64,000 nt of DNA from QVMM01 sp047030855 (GTDB taxonomy: Bacteria; Bacteroidota; Bacteroidia; Bacteroidales; Dysgonomonadaceae): positions 62,001 to 126,000 of the forward strand of contig JBKYIJ010000008.1 in the NCBI GenBank assembly GCA_047030855.1. Direction: 5' to 3'. Numbering within the stretch: the stretch's first letter is position 1; each line of letters starts with the position of its first letter. Below, in pieces: positions 1 to 9,545 of this stretch. The notes beneath the pieces are model-generated. The model was not told the origin of the DNA. It did no database searches and was given only the letters and a program-made list of their open reading frames with translations. The translations under genes were made by a program, and so were the position numbers.

Positions 1-1
1 A

Positions 2-1522
2 TGGGAAATGGACAACTGTATACAATGTAATCAGTGTGCTTACGTTTGTCCTCATGCTACTATCCGCCCGTTCGTACTTGACGCCAACGAACAATCCAAA
101 GCTCCTGAATCCATGAGTTTGTTAAAAGCTCAGGGTAAACAGTTTGACGGAATGGGATTCCGTATTCAGATTGATGTTCTTGACTGCTTGGGCTGTGGAA
201 ACTGTGCTGATATCTGTCCCGGAAAGAAAGGCGAAAAAGCCCTTAAAATGGTGGAAATCGGAACTCAATATCCGGAACAAAACAATTGGGAGTATCTGAC
301 AAAAAGCGTTACCAGCAAGGCTCATCTTGTAGATGTTAAGATGAATGTGAAAAACTCTCAGTTTGCTACGCCTTTGTTCGAGTTCTCAGGAGCATGTTCG
401 GGCTGTGGTGAAACGCCTTACATAAAGCTTATCACCCAGCTTTACGGAGACAGAATGTTGATTGCAAATGCAACGGGATGTTCTTCAATCTACGGAGGTT
501 CTGCTCCGTCAACGCCATATACGACAAATGACAAAGGACAAGGTCCTGCTTGGGCTAACTCATTGTTTGAAGATAACGCTGAATTCGGGCTTGGTTTTGC
601 AATAGCTAACATCAGCCTTCGCAATCGCCTTGAAAAACTGATGACAGACGCTATCGCTAACGGTTCTTGTTCTACAGGTCTGAAAGAAACATTCAAAGAA
701 TGGATTGCAGGCAAAGACGAAGCTGATAAGACTAAGGAAATATACGAAAGAATGTTGCCTTTGCTCGAAGCGGACAAGGACAACTGTGAAGCCTGCAAGA
801 ATATATACTCACTGAAACAATATATTGTAAAACGTTCTATCTGGATATTCGGTGGAGACGGCTGGGCATACGACATAGGTTTCGGCGGACTCGACCACGT
901 AATAGCTTCGGGAGAAGACATCAATATTCTTGTTCTTGACACTGAGGTATATTCGAACACGGGAGGACAATCTTCCAAATCGACTCCGGTAGCAGCAGTC
1001 GCAAAATTTGCGTCGGGCGGTAAAAAGATCCGCAAAAAAGACCTCGGTATGATCGCCGCCACTTACGGTTACGTTTACGTAGCACAAGTAGCGATGGGTG
1101 CAAATCAGGGACAATTCCTGAAAGCACTGCGTGAAGCCGAAGAATACAAAGGTCCTTCGCTGATCATCGCTTATTCGCCATGTATCAGTCACGGATTGAG
1201 AAAAGGTATGGGGCATGCTCAGGACGAAGAAAAAATGGCCGTTGAATGCGGATACTGGCACTTGTGGCGTTACAACCCTATGTTGGAAGCTGAAGGAAAG
1301 AATCCATTTACTTTGGACAGCAAAACTCCTGACTGGAGCAAGTTCGAAGCTTTCCTTGGAGGAGAAGTGCGTTATACTTCTCTGCAAAAATCGAACCCGA
1401 CAGAAGCAACGGAACTTTATGCTGCCGCAAAAGAAAATGCACAGTGGCGTTATAAGAGCTATTTGAGAATGGCTGCCGAAGTTTTTGACAAGTTCGATGA
1501 AACAAGTGAACTTCAGAATTAA
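2..1522 (+). CDS. nifJ: pyruvate:ferredoxin (flavodoxin) oxidoreductase, C-terminal part
   Basis: Decarboxylates pyruvate to acetyl-CoA and passes electrons to ferredoxin or flavodoxin in anaerobic metabolism. The frame is open to the left edge, so the true start and roughly the first 680 residues of the usual ~1180-residue single-chain enzyme lie outside the window; the ATG at 8 is internal. The visible part begins in the two-cluster ferredoxin domain (CIQCNQC and CLGCGNC motifs, each followed by a CP), then a CSGCGE cluster ligand segment, and the thiamine-diphosphate domain with GGDGWAYDIG and SNTGGQSS. It ends 22 bases before a strong terminator hairpin. Family assignment is clear from these motifs. 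Confidence 0.96.
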   Translation, partial: WEMDNCIQCNQCAYVCPHATIRPFVLDANEQSKAPESMSLLKAQGKQFDGMGFRIQIDVLDCLGCGNCADICPGKKGEKALKMVEIGTQYPEQNNWEYLTKSVTSKAHLVDVKMNVKNSQFATPLFEFSGACSGCGETPYIKLITQLYGDRMLIANATGCSSIYGGSAPSTPYTTNDKGQGPAWANSLFEDNAEFGLGFAIANISLRNRLEKLMTDAIANGSCSTGLKETFKEWIAGKDEADKTKEIYERMLPLLEADKDNCEACKNIYSLKQYIVKRSIWIFGGDGWAYDIGFGGLDHVIASGEDINILVLDTEVYSNTGGQSSKSTPVAAVAKFASGGKKIRKKDLGMIAATYGYVYVAQVAMGANQGQFLKALREAEEYKGPSLIIAYSPCISHGLRKGMGHAQDEEKMAVECGYWHLWRYNPMLEAEGKNPFTLDSKTPDWSKFEAFLGGEVRYTSLQKSNPTEATELYAAAKENAQWRYKSYLRMAAEVFDKFDETSELQN

Positions 1523-1544
1523 TTTCTGACTTTAGATAACAAAA

Positions 1545-1570
1545 AAAGGTTCCTGAAATCAGGAACCTTT
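1545..1570. terminator. bidirectional terminator hairpin
   Basis: A perfect 12-bp stem with a 2-base AA loop, flanked by A-rich and T-rich tracts, sits between convergent nifJ (plus) and the SGNH lipoprotein gene (minus). It can serve both strands. Confidence 0.85.
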
Positions 1571-1584
1571 TTTATTTATAGCAA

Positions 1585-2238
1585 TCACTTCTTTAATAAG
1601 TTATCCAACGTTTCTTTAATTATCTTTTCCATCACAACATATCCTGCCTTACTCACATGCACGCCGTCAGTCGTGTATTCCTTTATCATTCCCATAGTAA
1701 CGGTATCCAGCATTTGAGAATAATAATCGACATACACTATATTATTACCGTGCGCATAACTTCGGATACTGTCGTTAAGCGTTATTATTTTCGCAGGAAC
1801 ATTTTTGATAGAACCGTTCCAATATATTCTCTCTGCAGGAAGTACGGATGTTAGCACAACTTCAATATCTGCAGCACGTGCTTTTTCAGCCATTCTTTTT
1901 ATGTCTGCGATTGTGTTATCTATACTGTATGGTTCGAGGTTTTCCGCAATATTGTTTATTCCGCCGTTTATTACCACAATTGCAGGTTTTTGCCTTATCA
2001 CGTCTTTATTAAATCTGGCAAGAAATTGTGGAGTTGTCTGAGAACTTATGCCTTTATTTATATAATTATTGTCCGTGAAAAAATCGGGAAAAGCTTCATT
2101 CCATCTTTCAGTAATAGAATTGCCCATAAAAACCACTTTCGGCTTTCCCTTTTTATCATTTGACTGAGGATTTCCACATGCCGCAAATGACGTCTGAATT
2201 AAAAACAAGACAACAAAAAAGTATAATTGCTTCTTCAT
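1585..2238 (-). CDS. SGNH/GDSL-type esterase lipoprotein
   Basis: Predicted secreted lipid-anchored acyl-ester hydrolase. A lipoprotein signal peptide ends in SFAAC. The SGNH blocks are in order: block I with the nucleophile Ser in FMGNSITERW (residues ~37-46), block II Gly in NKGISSQTT, block III Asn in NGGINN (~91-96), and block V Asp/His in DGVHVSKAGY. At 217 aa it is the usual size for single-domain bacterial GDSL esterases that deacetylate carbohydrates. It follows the PAP2 gene by 11 bases on the same strand, so the two are probably co-transcribed. The substrate is unknown; carbohydrate acetyl groups are a guess from the sugar-degrading context. Confidence 0.88.
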   Translation of the reverse strand: MKKQLYFFVVLFLIQTSFAACGNPQSNDKKGKPKVVFMGNSITERWNEAFPDFFTDNNYINKGISSQTTPQFLARFNKDVIRQKPAIVVINGGINNIAENLEPYSIDNTIADIKRMAEKARAADIEVVLTSVLPAERIYWNGSIKNVPAKIITLNDSIRSYAHGNNIVYVDYYSQMLDTVTMGMIKEYTTDGVHVSKAGYVVMEKIIKETLDNLLKK

Positions 2239-2249
2239 GGTAAAAAATA

Positions 2250-2828
2250 TTATTTATTATAGTCAGGATGCTCTATTTTCTGTTCCCGAAAACGATCCAA
2301 TAAAAAACTCCCGATAAAACTCATCAATACGCCGAATGTTATTCCCACGATTATATCCAACGGATAATGCTTCCCTACATAAATCCGGCTGTAAGCAACT
2401 GCCGTCGCCCAAATAAGTATCAGTACAGAATAATATTTGTTCCGGAAGAATAACGCAGTACATATTGCCAGACAAAAAGCATTGGATGAATGAGCCGAAA
2501 AAAAACTGTATCGCGTTCCGCAATCCTCCAAAACCCTTATCGTAGCCTCCAATTCTTCGTTCTGGCACGGACGCGGTCTTTGAATAATAACCTTTACTAT
2601 ATTATTTATAATGCTGTTTGCAACTACTGTCACCAAAATGAGAATGATCTCACGTACGCCCCAATAACGCGAACGCCGGATCATAAAGATCGAAACAATA
2701 AGAAACAAAATCATCCACGACCAATGCGAACTCAGAAAAATCATTACCGGATCGAGCCATTTGGCATGTAGAGAATTCAAGTATCTGAAAAGATCAATAT
2801 CCCATTGCGGAAAGTCGAATTGAAACAT
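2250..2828 (-). CDS. PAP2-family membrane phosphatase
   Basis: Integral membrane phosphatase of the type-2 phosphatidic acid phosphatase family, acting on lipid phosphates such as undecaprenyl-PP, PGP or lipid A phosphates. The three-part phosphatase signature is visible: KVIIQRPRP (KxxxxxxRP, residues ~85-93), SFFSAHSSNAF (PSGH-like block with its His), and SRIYVGKHYPLD (SRxxxxxHxxxD, ~146-157). Several hydrophobic segments flank these. Length 192 aa is normal. The exact substrate cannot be told from sequence. Confidence 0.88.
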   Translation of the reverse strand: MFQFDFPQWDIDLFRYLNSLHAKWLDPVMIFLSSHWSWMILFLIVSIFMIRRSRYWGVREIILILVTVVANSIINNIVKVIIQRPRPCQNEELEATIRVLEDCGTRYSFFSAHSSNAFCLAICTALFFRNKYYSVLILIWATAVAYSRIYVGKHYPLDIIVGITFGVLMSFIGSFLLDRFREQKIEHPDYNK

Positions 2829-2958
2829 ATATCAAAATTTTAATGTACAAAAATATATTTAATTTGCTTCTCAAAAATATAATTTTAGAACAACTTCAAT
2901 TAAGTTAAACATTTTTCAGACATATCTGTTTATAATTCAAACACTAAACCAAGAAATT

Positions 2959-3369
2959 ATGAACAGATTGCTTTTTATTGCTGCAATAATTACAGCAGCC
3001 TTATTTGTGTCATGCAACGAAGCTCCCAAAACAGAAAAAATGACAATTGCGTCACAACAAGGCGATTGTGTGGGCGTAGCCCCGCAAAAATGCCTGTTAA
3101 TTAAAATGGAAGGACAAACCGAATGGCAGTTCTTTTATGATCAAATTGAAGGATTCACTTACGAACCGGGATATGAATATGTGATAGAAGTGAAAAAAGA
3201 GGAAATAAAAAATCCTCCGATGGATCGTTCAAGCATCAAATACATATTTGTAAAGGAAGTATCAAAGACACAAAAAGTATCGGAAAATCTTCCTCAGATT
3301 CCGCAAAGGGAAGTTGCCATAGATTCTACAAAAATGTTTGTTGACACCACATTCGTTGTTGCAAAATAA
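2959..3369 (+). CDS. DUF4377-domain lipoprotein
   Basis: 136-residue predicted lipoprotein with signal peptide ending in LFVSC. The mature part carries the DUF4377 pattern: paired cysteines around GDCVGVAPQKCL, then a W-x-FFYDQIEGF stretch and YEPGYEY. Family function is unknown; DUF4377 modules often accompany META/HslJ-type envelope stress proteins. It stands alone between the divergent PAP2 gene and a terminator. Confidence 0.78.
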   Translation: MNRLLFIAAIITAALFVSCNEAPKTEKMTIASQQGDCVGVAPQKCLLIKMEGQTEWQFFYDQIEGFTYEPGYEYVIEVKKEEIKNPPMDRSSIKYIFVKEVSKTQKVSENLPQIPQREVAIDSTKMFVDTTFVVAK

Positions 3370-3390
3370 AATACAGATTACGCTGAATAA

Positions 3391-3418
3391 AAAACGCATC
3401 TGAAATCAGATGCGTTTT
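3391..3418. terminator. bidirectional terminator hairpin
   Basis: 13-bp perfect stem closed by a TGA-AA-TCA turn, followed by seven Ts on the plus strand and a run of Ts on the minus strand. It separates the convergent DUF4377 and xylE genes. Confidence 0.85.
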
Positions 3419-3425
3419 TTTGTTA

Positions 3426-4982
3426 TCATTTTTTCCAAAGATTGTCCATATCTTCCAACGTCTTTCCTTTTGTTTCGGGAATACGTTTCCAGATAAACAA
3501 TGCGGCAAATACTGCCAGCAATCCGTAAATCCAATAGGCAAAGCCATGATGGAAAGTATCCACCAGATATTGGTTTTTGTCCATAATCGGGAATGTCCAC
3601 GAAACCAAAAAGTTGGAAACCCATTGCGCAGCAACGGCAATAGACATTACACTCGAACGTACGGAGTTCGGAAATATTTCGGCAAGCATCACCCAGCATA
3701 CAGGTCCCCACGACATAGCAAATCCTGCCGTGTAGGTAAGCATGAATATAAGTTTAAGAACTCCGCTTCCGTCATTATAAAACGATGTCCCCAATCCTGC
3801 CATGGATACAGCCATAACCAGCGCGCCGATTATAAGCAATGGCTTTCGTCCGAACTTGTCAACCGTGGCAATAGCCAAAGCCGTAAAAGTAAGATTCACG
3901 ATGCCTACTATGATCGTTTGCAAAAGAGCGGAGTCCGTACCCGATCCCATGCTTTTAAATATTTCGGGAGCATAATACAGAACGACGTTTATACCGACAA
4001 ACTGCTGGAAAGCCGAAAGTAATACTCCAGTAATAATAATGAGAAAACCATACGATTTTATCGGAACATACAATGCTATCAAAAAACTCAAAATAAGAGA
4101 TAATTCAAACGCACTCGATACATCGGCAAATTTCAGAGAGAAATATCCTATCACGAACAGCACCAACCAAGTAAGCATAAACTTATAGTAAGGTTTCTGT
4201 GAGATTGTTTCTCCCGTATTCAGGCTGTTTTGTATTTCCGCTATCTCCTTCTTTGCCGTTACGTTGCCGACAAGTTTGTTCAAAATACCTTCCGCTTTTT
4301 GAGTTTGCCCCTGCATAATGAGCCACCTTGGCGTTTCGGGTGCAAAAAACAACAGTATAAAAAATAACAACGAAGGAATTGCCAACGAAAGGAACATCCA
4401 TCGCCACCCTGTATCGTACAACCATAGAGTATCCCCCTGACGGGCAATTATATAGTTTACAAAGTAAACCACATTCATCCCGAAGATGATTGCAAACTGG
4501 TTAAAAGCCACTAAGCCGCCACGCCTGTCAGGCGGAGCAATTTCGGCAATATACATGGGAGACACGACAGAAGCAATACCTACGCCGACACCGCCAATAA
4601 TGCGATAAAAGACAAAGTGATAGATAAAAGTGTAGTCGCCTGTTCCGGGCATCCCCCAGCCTATTTCGGGCCATGCTGCTCCTATTGCAGACAGCAGAAA
4701 CAGGATAGAAGCCGTAAACAATGCCTTTTTCCGTCCTAAATGCTGACTGATCCAACCCGCAACAGAAGCACCCAAAATACAGCCTATTAAAGCACTGCTC
4801 ACGACAAAACCTTCCAGTGCATTCGCCTGATCGAGAGGCAAACCGAAAGGTTCTATGAAGAAATGCCGCAATGAAGCCACGGTTCCCGAAATAACCGCCG
4901 TATCGTACCCAAAGAGCAAGCCTCCAAGGGTAGCGATAAGCGTTATCCGTATTATATACGATTTATTTGCTTCGTTTTTCAT
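3426..4982 (-). CDS. xylE: D-xylose:H+ symporter, MFS sugar porter family
   Basis: 12-helix inner-membrane sugar/proton symporter, most likely for D-xylose. The N-terminal GGLLFGYDTAVISG motif, LGRKKA between TM2 and TM3, PDRRGG, APETPRWL after TM6, and FGRKPLL then PETKGKTLED at the C-terminus are the sugar-porter signatures. Length 518 aa is slightly longer than E. coli XylE because of the central loop. It is the last gene of the RGAE-GH43-xylB-xylA-xylE run; a hairpin at 4998-5037 sits in its 5' leader. The substrate is inferred from the xylA/xylB neighbours. Confidence 0.92.
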   Translation of the reverse strand: MKNEANKSYIIRITLIATLGGLLFGYDTAVISGTVASLRHFFIEPFGLPLDQANALEGFVVSSALIGCILGASVAGWISQHLGRKKALFTASILFLLSAIGAAWPEIGWGMPGTGDYTFIYHFVFYRIIGGVGVGIASVVSPMYIAEIAPPDRRGGLVAFNQFAIIFGMNVVYFVNYIIARQGDTLWLYDTGWRWMFLSLAIPSLLFFILLFFAPETPRWLIMQGQTQKAEGILNKLVGNVTAKKEIAEIQNSLNTGETISQKPYYKFMLTWLVLFVIGYFSLKFADVSSAFELSLILSFLIALYVPIKSYGFLIIITGVLLSAFQQFVGINVVLYYAPEIFKSMGSGTDSALLQTIIVGIVNLTFTALAIATVDKFGRKPLLIIGALVMAVSMAGLGTSFYNDGSGVLKLIFMLTYTAGFAMSWGPVCWVMLAEIFPNSVRSSVMSIAVAAQWVSNFLVSWTFPIMDKNQYLVDTFHHGFAYWIYGLLAVFAALFIWKRIPETKGKTLEDMDNLWKK

Positions 4983-4997
4983 TAAATAAGGTTATTA

Positions 4998-5037
4998 AGA
5001 ACTCCGAGAATCTCATATTTCTGATTCTCGGAGTTCT
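4998..5037 (-). promoter_or_regulatory. intercistronic hairpin between xylA and xylE
   Basis: A 15-bp perfect inverted repeat (4998-5012 with 5023-5037, 10-base loop) lies between the xylA stop and the xylE start. On the transcribed strand it is followed by a mixed TTAATAACC rather than a T run, so it is more likely an RNA-stability or processing element, or a partial attenuator, than a full terminator. Confidence 0.6.
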
Positions 5038-5043
5038 ATGATT

Positions 5044-6372
5044 TTAAATATACATATTAACAATTGCTTCATAAAGCTCTTGCTTGCCGCTGATTTGTTT
5101 CGGTTCGCCGATTTTGTGTGCGATATTCCTCAAATCTTCCAAAGACAATTTTCCGTCCTCGAATGCTTTTCCGTCACCGCTATCGAAAGAAGCGTATCTT
5201 TCTTTACGCATCTTCTTATAATCAGAATTTTCAAGAATAGCGGCAGCAACAAGCAGCCCGCGTGCAAAAACATCCATACCCGATATATGGGCAATGAACA
5301 GATCTTCAAGATCAGTAGAATTGCGTCGTATTTTAGCGTCAAAATTCACGCCTCCGTTTCCGACACCACCCGCAGGCAACATAACCAGCCATGCTTGAGC
5401 GAGATCATACAAGTCGATCGGGAACTGGTCTGTATCCCAACCATTCTGATAATCTCCGCGATTCGCGTCAATACTACCAAGCAAGCCTGCATCAACAGCA
5501 GTCTGAAGCTCATGTTCAAACGTATGTCCTGCCAAAGTAGCATGGTTTACTTCAATATTCACCTTAAAGTCTTTTTCCAATCCGTAATGGCGAATAAACC
5601 CTATAACGGTTTCCGTATCGTAATCATACTGATGCTTTGTAGGTTCCATCGGTTTAGGTTCGATAAGGAAAGTTCCTTTGAAGCCTTGTTTACGCGCATA
5701 ATCGCGAGCCATTGTCAACATACGGGCTAAATGATCCTTTTCGCGTTTCATGTCCGTATTCAACAAGCTCATATAGCCTTCTCGCCCGCCCCAGAACACA
5801 TAATTGGCGCCGCCCAAAGCAATAGTTGCATCTATCGCATTTTTTATCTGGGTTCCTGCACATGCAACAGCGTCAAAATTTGGATTGGTTGCGGCTCCGT
5901 TCATATAACGTTCGTGTCCGAAAACATTGGCTGTTCCCCACAATAATTTAATGCCTGACGCAGCTTGTTTTTGTTTGGCATATTCCACCATTGTCTGAAG
6001 ATTTTTTTCATAATCAGCCCAATTGGCAGCAGGATCAACCAAATCAACATCATGGAAACAGTAGAAATTGAATCCCATTTTAGTCATAAATTCGAAACCC
6101 GCATCCATTTTATATTTAGCCCTGCTTATCGCGTCAGTTCCAGCGTCCCAAGGGTGATGCATGGTTCCTCCTCCAAACTGATCGGTTCCGTTTGCACAGA
6201 GCGTATGCCACCAAGCCATAGCAAAACGCAGCCAATCCTTCATCGGTTTGCCCATAACGATTCTTTCCTGATCGTAATAACGGAATGCCAACGGGTTTTT
6301 ACTGTCTTTTCCTTCAAACTGAATTTTTCCTATTCCGGGAAAAAATTCTTTACTTCCTTTCAAAATTTCCAT
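5044..6372 (-). CDS. xylA: xylose isomerase
   Basis: Converts D-xylose to D-xylulose in the cytoplasm using divalent metal. 442 aa, the long class II size. Visible motifs: WWHTLCANGTDQFGGGT with MHHPWD, FYCFHDVDL (catalytic His), WGGREGY, EPKPMEPTKHQYDYD (metal Glu and Lys), VNHATLAGHTFEHEL, and SIDANRGDYQNGWDTDQFP (second metal site). The start gives the standard MEILKGSKEFFP N-terminus. It lies 25 bases after xylB on the minus strand, in the pentose operon. Confidence 0.97.
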   Translation of the reverse strand: MEILKGSKEFFPGIGKIQFEGKDSKNPLAFRYYDQERIVMGKPMKDWLRFAMAWWHTLCANGTDQFGGGTMHHPWDAGTDAISRAKYKMDAGFEFMTKMGFNFYCFHDVDLVDPAANWADYEKNLQTMVEYAKQKQAASGIKLLWGTANVFGHERYMNGAATNPNFDAVACAGTQIKNAIDATIALGGANYVFWGGREGYMSLLNTDMKREKDHLARMLTMARDYARKQGFKGTFLIEPKPMEPTKHQYDYDTETVIGFIRHYGLEKDFKVNIEVNHATLAGHTFEHELQTAVDAGLLGSIDANRGDYQNGWDTDQFPIDLYDLAQAWLVMLPAGGVGNGGVNFDAKIRRNSTDLEDLFIAHISGMDVFARGLLVAAAILENSDYKKMRKERYASFDSGDGKAFEDGKLSLEDLRNIAHKIGEPKQISGKQELYEAIVNMYI

Positions 6373-6397
6373 GTATATTGATATTTAGTTTTAAGTA

Positions 6398-7870
6398 TTA
6401 TATAAGTTCTTTCCACCTCATGTAGGCTTCTCTATACTCATCTCTTTTGTTTTGCTCGGGCTCAATAACTGCTAATTTTTCCAAAGAGCCGAACGCTTCC
6501 TTATTCGATTTGTAGTATCCGATTCCCATACCTGCCCCTTTTGCTGCTCCGGCTGCTCCGTCCGTATTGAACAATTCGATACTTGCACCGCTTACGCTTG
6601 CAAGTGTTTGTGAAAATACAGGGCTTAGAAACATATTGGCGTATCCTGCACGTATCACGTTTATTTCCATTCCCATTTCTTTCATTATCTCCATACCGTA
6701 TTCGTATGAAAACACAATGCCTTCCTGTGCTGCGCGCAGAACGTCTTTTTTGTCATGAATATTAAAGTTGATGCCGTGTATCGAACAGTTTACATCTTTA
6801 TTCTCCAATACACGCTCCGCACCGTTTCCGAAAGGTATGACAGACAAACCTTTTGCTCCTATTTCGGATTGTGAAGACAATTTATTCATGTCGTTATAAG
6901 ATAGTCCTTCAAGCGCAAGATTGCGTTTCAGCCAAGAATTAAGAATCCCTGTACCGTTAATACAAAGCAGAATCCCCAAGCGTGTTTGTTCTTTGGTATA
7001 ATTGACATGAGCGAATGTATTTACCCTCGATTTCTCGTCATAATCCAGTTTATCCGACACTCCGTACACAACGCCCGATGTCCCTGCCGTAGAAGCAATT
7101 TCCCCGGGATTGAATACGTTTAACGAAAGGGCGTTATTAGGCTGATCGCCTGCCCTATAAGAAATAGGCGTGCCTTTCTTTAAACCCAATTCTCGTGCCG
7201 CACTTTCCGACACTTCGCCCTGTAATCCAAAAATCGGTTTTATTTCGGGAATAAAACTCTCGGAAATTCCGTAATAGCTAAAAACATCCTTCGATAAAGA
7301 TTTATTCTTAAAATCCCAGAATATTCCTTCCGAAAGCCCTTCTATCGTCATTACGGCATCGCCCGAAAGCCGCATCGCTATATAATCTCCGGGAAGCATA
7401 ATTTTGTCTATCTTCTCATATATCTGAGGCTCATTGTCTTTCACCCAAGCGAGTTTGGATGCGGTGAAATTTCCCGGAGAATTGAGCAAGCGGGATAGGC
7501 ATTCCTTGTGTCCGATCGTGTCAAAAGCTTTTTCCCCGTAAGAAACCGCACGGCTGTCGCACCAAATAATGGAAGGACGCAACAAGTCCTGATTTTTATC
7601 GACCGCAACAAGTCCGTGCATCTGCCATGTTATGCCGATAGCCTTGATATCTTCTGCCTGAACTCCGGATTGATTCATTACGGATCGGTGTGCTTTTTTC
7701 AGATTCTCCCACCAATCGGCAGGGTTCTGTTCCGCCCAACCCGGTTTCACGGCAATTATTTTCATTTCTTCTTTAGGAAAAAAATCAGAGGCTACTATTT
7801 TTCCCGATTCCGCCTCAACAATGCAGGCTTTAACCGAAGAACTGCCTATGTCATACCCTATGAAATACAT
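6398..7870 (-). CDS. xylB: xylulokinase
   Basis: FGGY-family sugar kinase that phosphorylates D-xylulose to xylulose 5-phosphate, feeding the pentose phosphate pathway. The N-terminal GYDIGSSSVKA phosphate-binding strand, MHGLVAVD, the catalytic-Asp region YRAGDQPNNAL and the adenosine-motif glycines AAGAAKGAGMG are visible. 490 aa is typical. It is placed between GH43 (39 bases upstream) and xylA (25 bases downstream), which supports xylulose over other FGGY substrates. Confidence 0.94.
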   Translation of the reverse strand: MYFIGYDIGSSSVKACIVEAESGKIVASDFFPKEEMKIIAVKPGWAEQNPADWWENLKKAHRSVMNQSGVQAEDIKAIGITWQMHGLVAVDKNQDLLRPSIIWCDSRAVSYGEKAFDTIGHKECLSRLLNSPGNFTASKLAWVKDNEPQIYEKIDKIMLPGDYIAMRLSGDAVMTIEGLSEGIFWDFKNKSLSKDVFSYYGISESFIPEIKPIFGLQGEVSESAARELGLKKGTPISYRAGDQPNNALSLNVFNPGEIASTAGTSGVVYGVSDKLDYDEKSRVNTFAHVNYTKEQTRLGILLCINGTGILNSWLKRNLALEGLSYNDMNKLSSQSEIGAKGLSVIPFGNGAERVLENKDVNCSIHGINFNIHDKKDVLRAAQEGIVFSYEYGMEIMKEMGMEINVIRAGYANMFLSPVFSQTLASVSGASIELFNTDGAAGAAKGAGMGIGYYKSNKEAFGSLEKLAVIEPEQNKRDEYREAYMRWKELI

Positions 7871-7909
7871 CGTGATGTGTTTTTATGGTTTTAAAAATTT
7901 CAGGCACAA

Positions 7910-9544
7910 TTATTTATCGAGTCTGAACCAATCTATCTCAACTCTGCCGCCATCATTTATTGGTTTAGGACGGGTACAGAAAGTTCCTATTTTAGCTCCG
8001 ATCCATTTTCCTTCTTTTGCCGTAAATTTATTTCCTAAAAGAGTATATTTTTTATTATCCGAACTGTAATAAAATTCACAAACGCCATCTTTAACTTTAA
8101 TACGGAGGTATATGGCAGGATCCGTGATATTAACACTTGCGTTGATCTTTTCTTTGCCGCCTTTATCAGCTTTCAGACATTCAGCCTGAGAGAGCGTATA
8201 ACCATCACCTACATTTTCAAAAGAAAGCAATGCATAGTCCATCCCCATCATGACAAGCCCTGTTCTCTCACCCGTAAATCTTGGATCGGGAACAAAAGTC
8301 AGTTTCATCGTTGCAGTAAATTCAGGTGCAGGTGTTTTCTGTAATAATAAGTTAGGAACATCCCACAAACTTTTATAATCTGAAGAAACAGGAACGGAAT
8401 ACAAATTTAAGCAACCTTTCTCCTGATTCGTGAAATACCACCACGATTGCGGATTACCATGCCATTCCCATTGCAACCCCAGCGTATTGTTATTAAATTC
8501 ATCGCTCTCGGCAGGCGTAGCAATTGGATATGTTTTGCCCATATTCGGTTTTTTGTATTTCAGAACAGGATCGCCGCAACCGTCACCGTCTTTATCTTCA
8601 CCGATTACAGGCCAATCGTTTTTCCAAACCATTGGTTGCAAATGCGTGATGCGTCCAAATGCCCCAACGTCCTGAAAATGAATAAACCAGTCTTCTCCTG
8701 TCTGCGTATCCACCCAACCGCCTTGGTGAGGACCGTTAACGGAGGTTTTACCCTGAGCCATTACAACCTTCCTTTCATAAGGACCGAAAACATCTTTTGA
8801 TCTTAGGGCTAATTGCCACCCTGTGGCAACTCCGCCCGCAGGAGCAAATATATAATAATATCCGTTTCGTTTATAGAATTTAGGACCTTCTACCGTTGGA
8901 TCCAGATCATGTCCGTCATATATAATTTTTGATTCACCGACAGCTTTTTTCCCGTCAGATGTAAGGCGGGTTACGGCAAGCAAACTTTTCATTCCTGCAC
9001 GGCTTCCCGCATAAGCGTGAGCCAGATAAACCTGTCCGTCGTCATCAAATATGGGGCAGGAATCTATCAAACCTTTCCCTTCTTTTACCAGCACTAAAGG
9101 CTCCCATATTCCTGCCGGATCTTTGGTTTTTGTCATGAAAATTCCCTGATCGGGATCACCGTAATATATATAAAACTCACCGTTATGATAACGTATCGCA
9201 GGTGCCCAAACTCCGCCGCCATGTTCCACTTTCGAGAATACGGATTCGGGCGTTAGTTTATCAATAGCATGTCCGATAAGCGTCCAATTAACCAAATCTT
9301 TCGAATGAAGAATTGGCAAGCCGGGTACACAATTAAAACTCGAGGCTGTCATATAATAATCATCCCCTACCCTGCAAACATCAGGATCGGAATAGTCGGC
9401 ATATAATATAGGATTTTTATAATATCCGTTACCTAAATCAGCCACCCATGTTTTGGAAACGTCATCATTACTTTTTTGCGCACTTAATGACAGGCAGCTA
9501 AAAAACACTAATAAAGAAAAAACGCGTTGTTTTACTAACTTCAT
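7910..9544 (-). CDS. GH43 beta-xylosidase/alpha-L-arabinofuranosidase
   Basis: Secreted or periplasmic five-bladed propeller glycosidase releasing xylose or arabinose from side chains. A signal peptide (residues 1-22) is followed by YSDPDVCRVGDDYYM (catalytic base Asp), DSCPIFDDDGQVYLAHA (pKa-modulating Asp) and TVEGPKFYKRNGYYY (acid Glu). A C-terminal concanavalin-like domain (~residues 345-544) ends in WFRLDK, as in the GH43 two-domain type. It starts 1 base after the esterase stop, so the pair is tightly coupled. The xylose catabolic genes downstream suggest its product enters XylA/XylB. Exact specificity is not readable. Confidence 0.92.
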   Translation of the reverse strand: MKLVKQRVFSLLVFFSCLSLSAQKSNDDVSKTWVADLGNGYYKNPILYADYSDPDVCRVGDDYYMTASSFNCVPGLPILHSKDLVNWTLIGHAIDKLTPESVFSKVEHGGGVWAPAIRYHNGEFYIYYGDPDQGIFMTKTKDPAGIWEPLVLVKEGKGLIDSCPIFDDDGQVYLAHAYAGSRAGMKSLLAVTRLTSDGKKAVGESKIIYDGHDLDPTVEGPKFYKRNGYYYIFAPAGGVATGWQLALRSKDVFGPYERKVVMAQGKTSVNGPHQGGWVDTQTGEDWFIHFQDVGAFGRITHLQPMVWKNDWPVIGEDKDGDGCGDPVLKYKKPNMGKTYPIATPAESDEFNNNTLGLQWEWHGNPQSWWYFTNQEKGCLNLYSVPVSSDYKSLWDVPNLLLQKTPAPEFTATMKLTFVPDPRFTGERTGLVMMGMDYALLSFENVGDGYTLSQAECLKADKGGKEKINASVNITDPAIYLRIKVKDGVCEFYYSSDNKKYTLLGNKFTAKEGKWIGAKIGTFCTRPKPINDGGRVEIDWFRLDK

Positions 9545-9545
9545 A

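Noticed and set aside
490..1387. Long minus-strand frames inside nifJ
   Set aside because: They are shadows of the real coding frame, with no family motifs.
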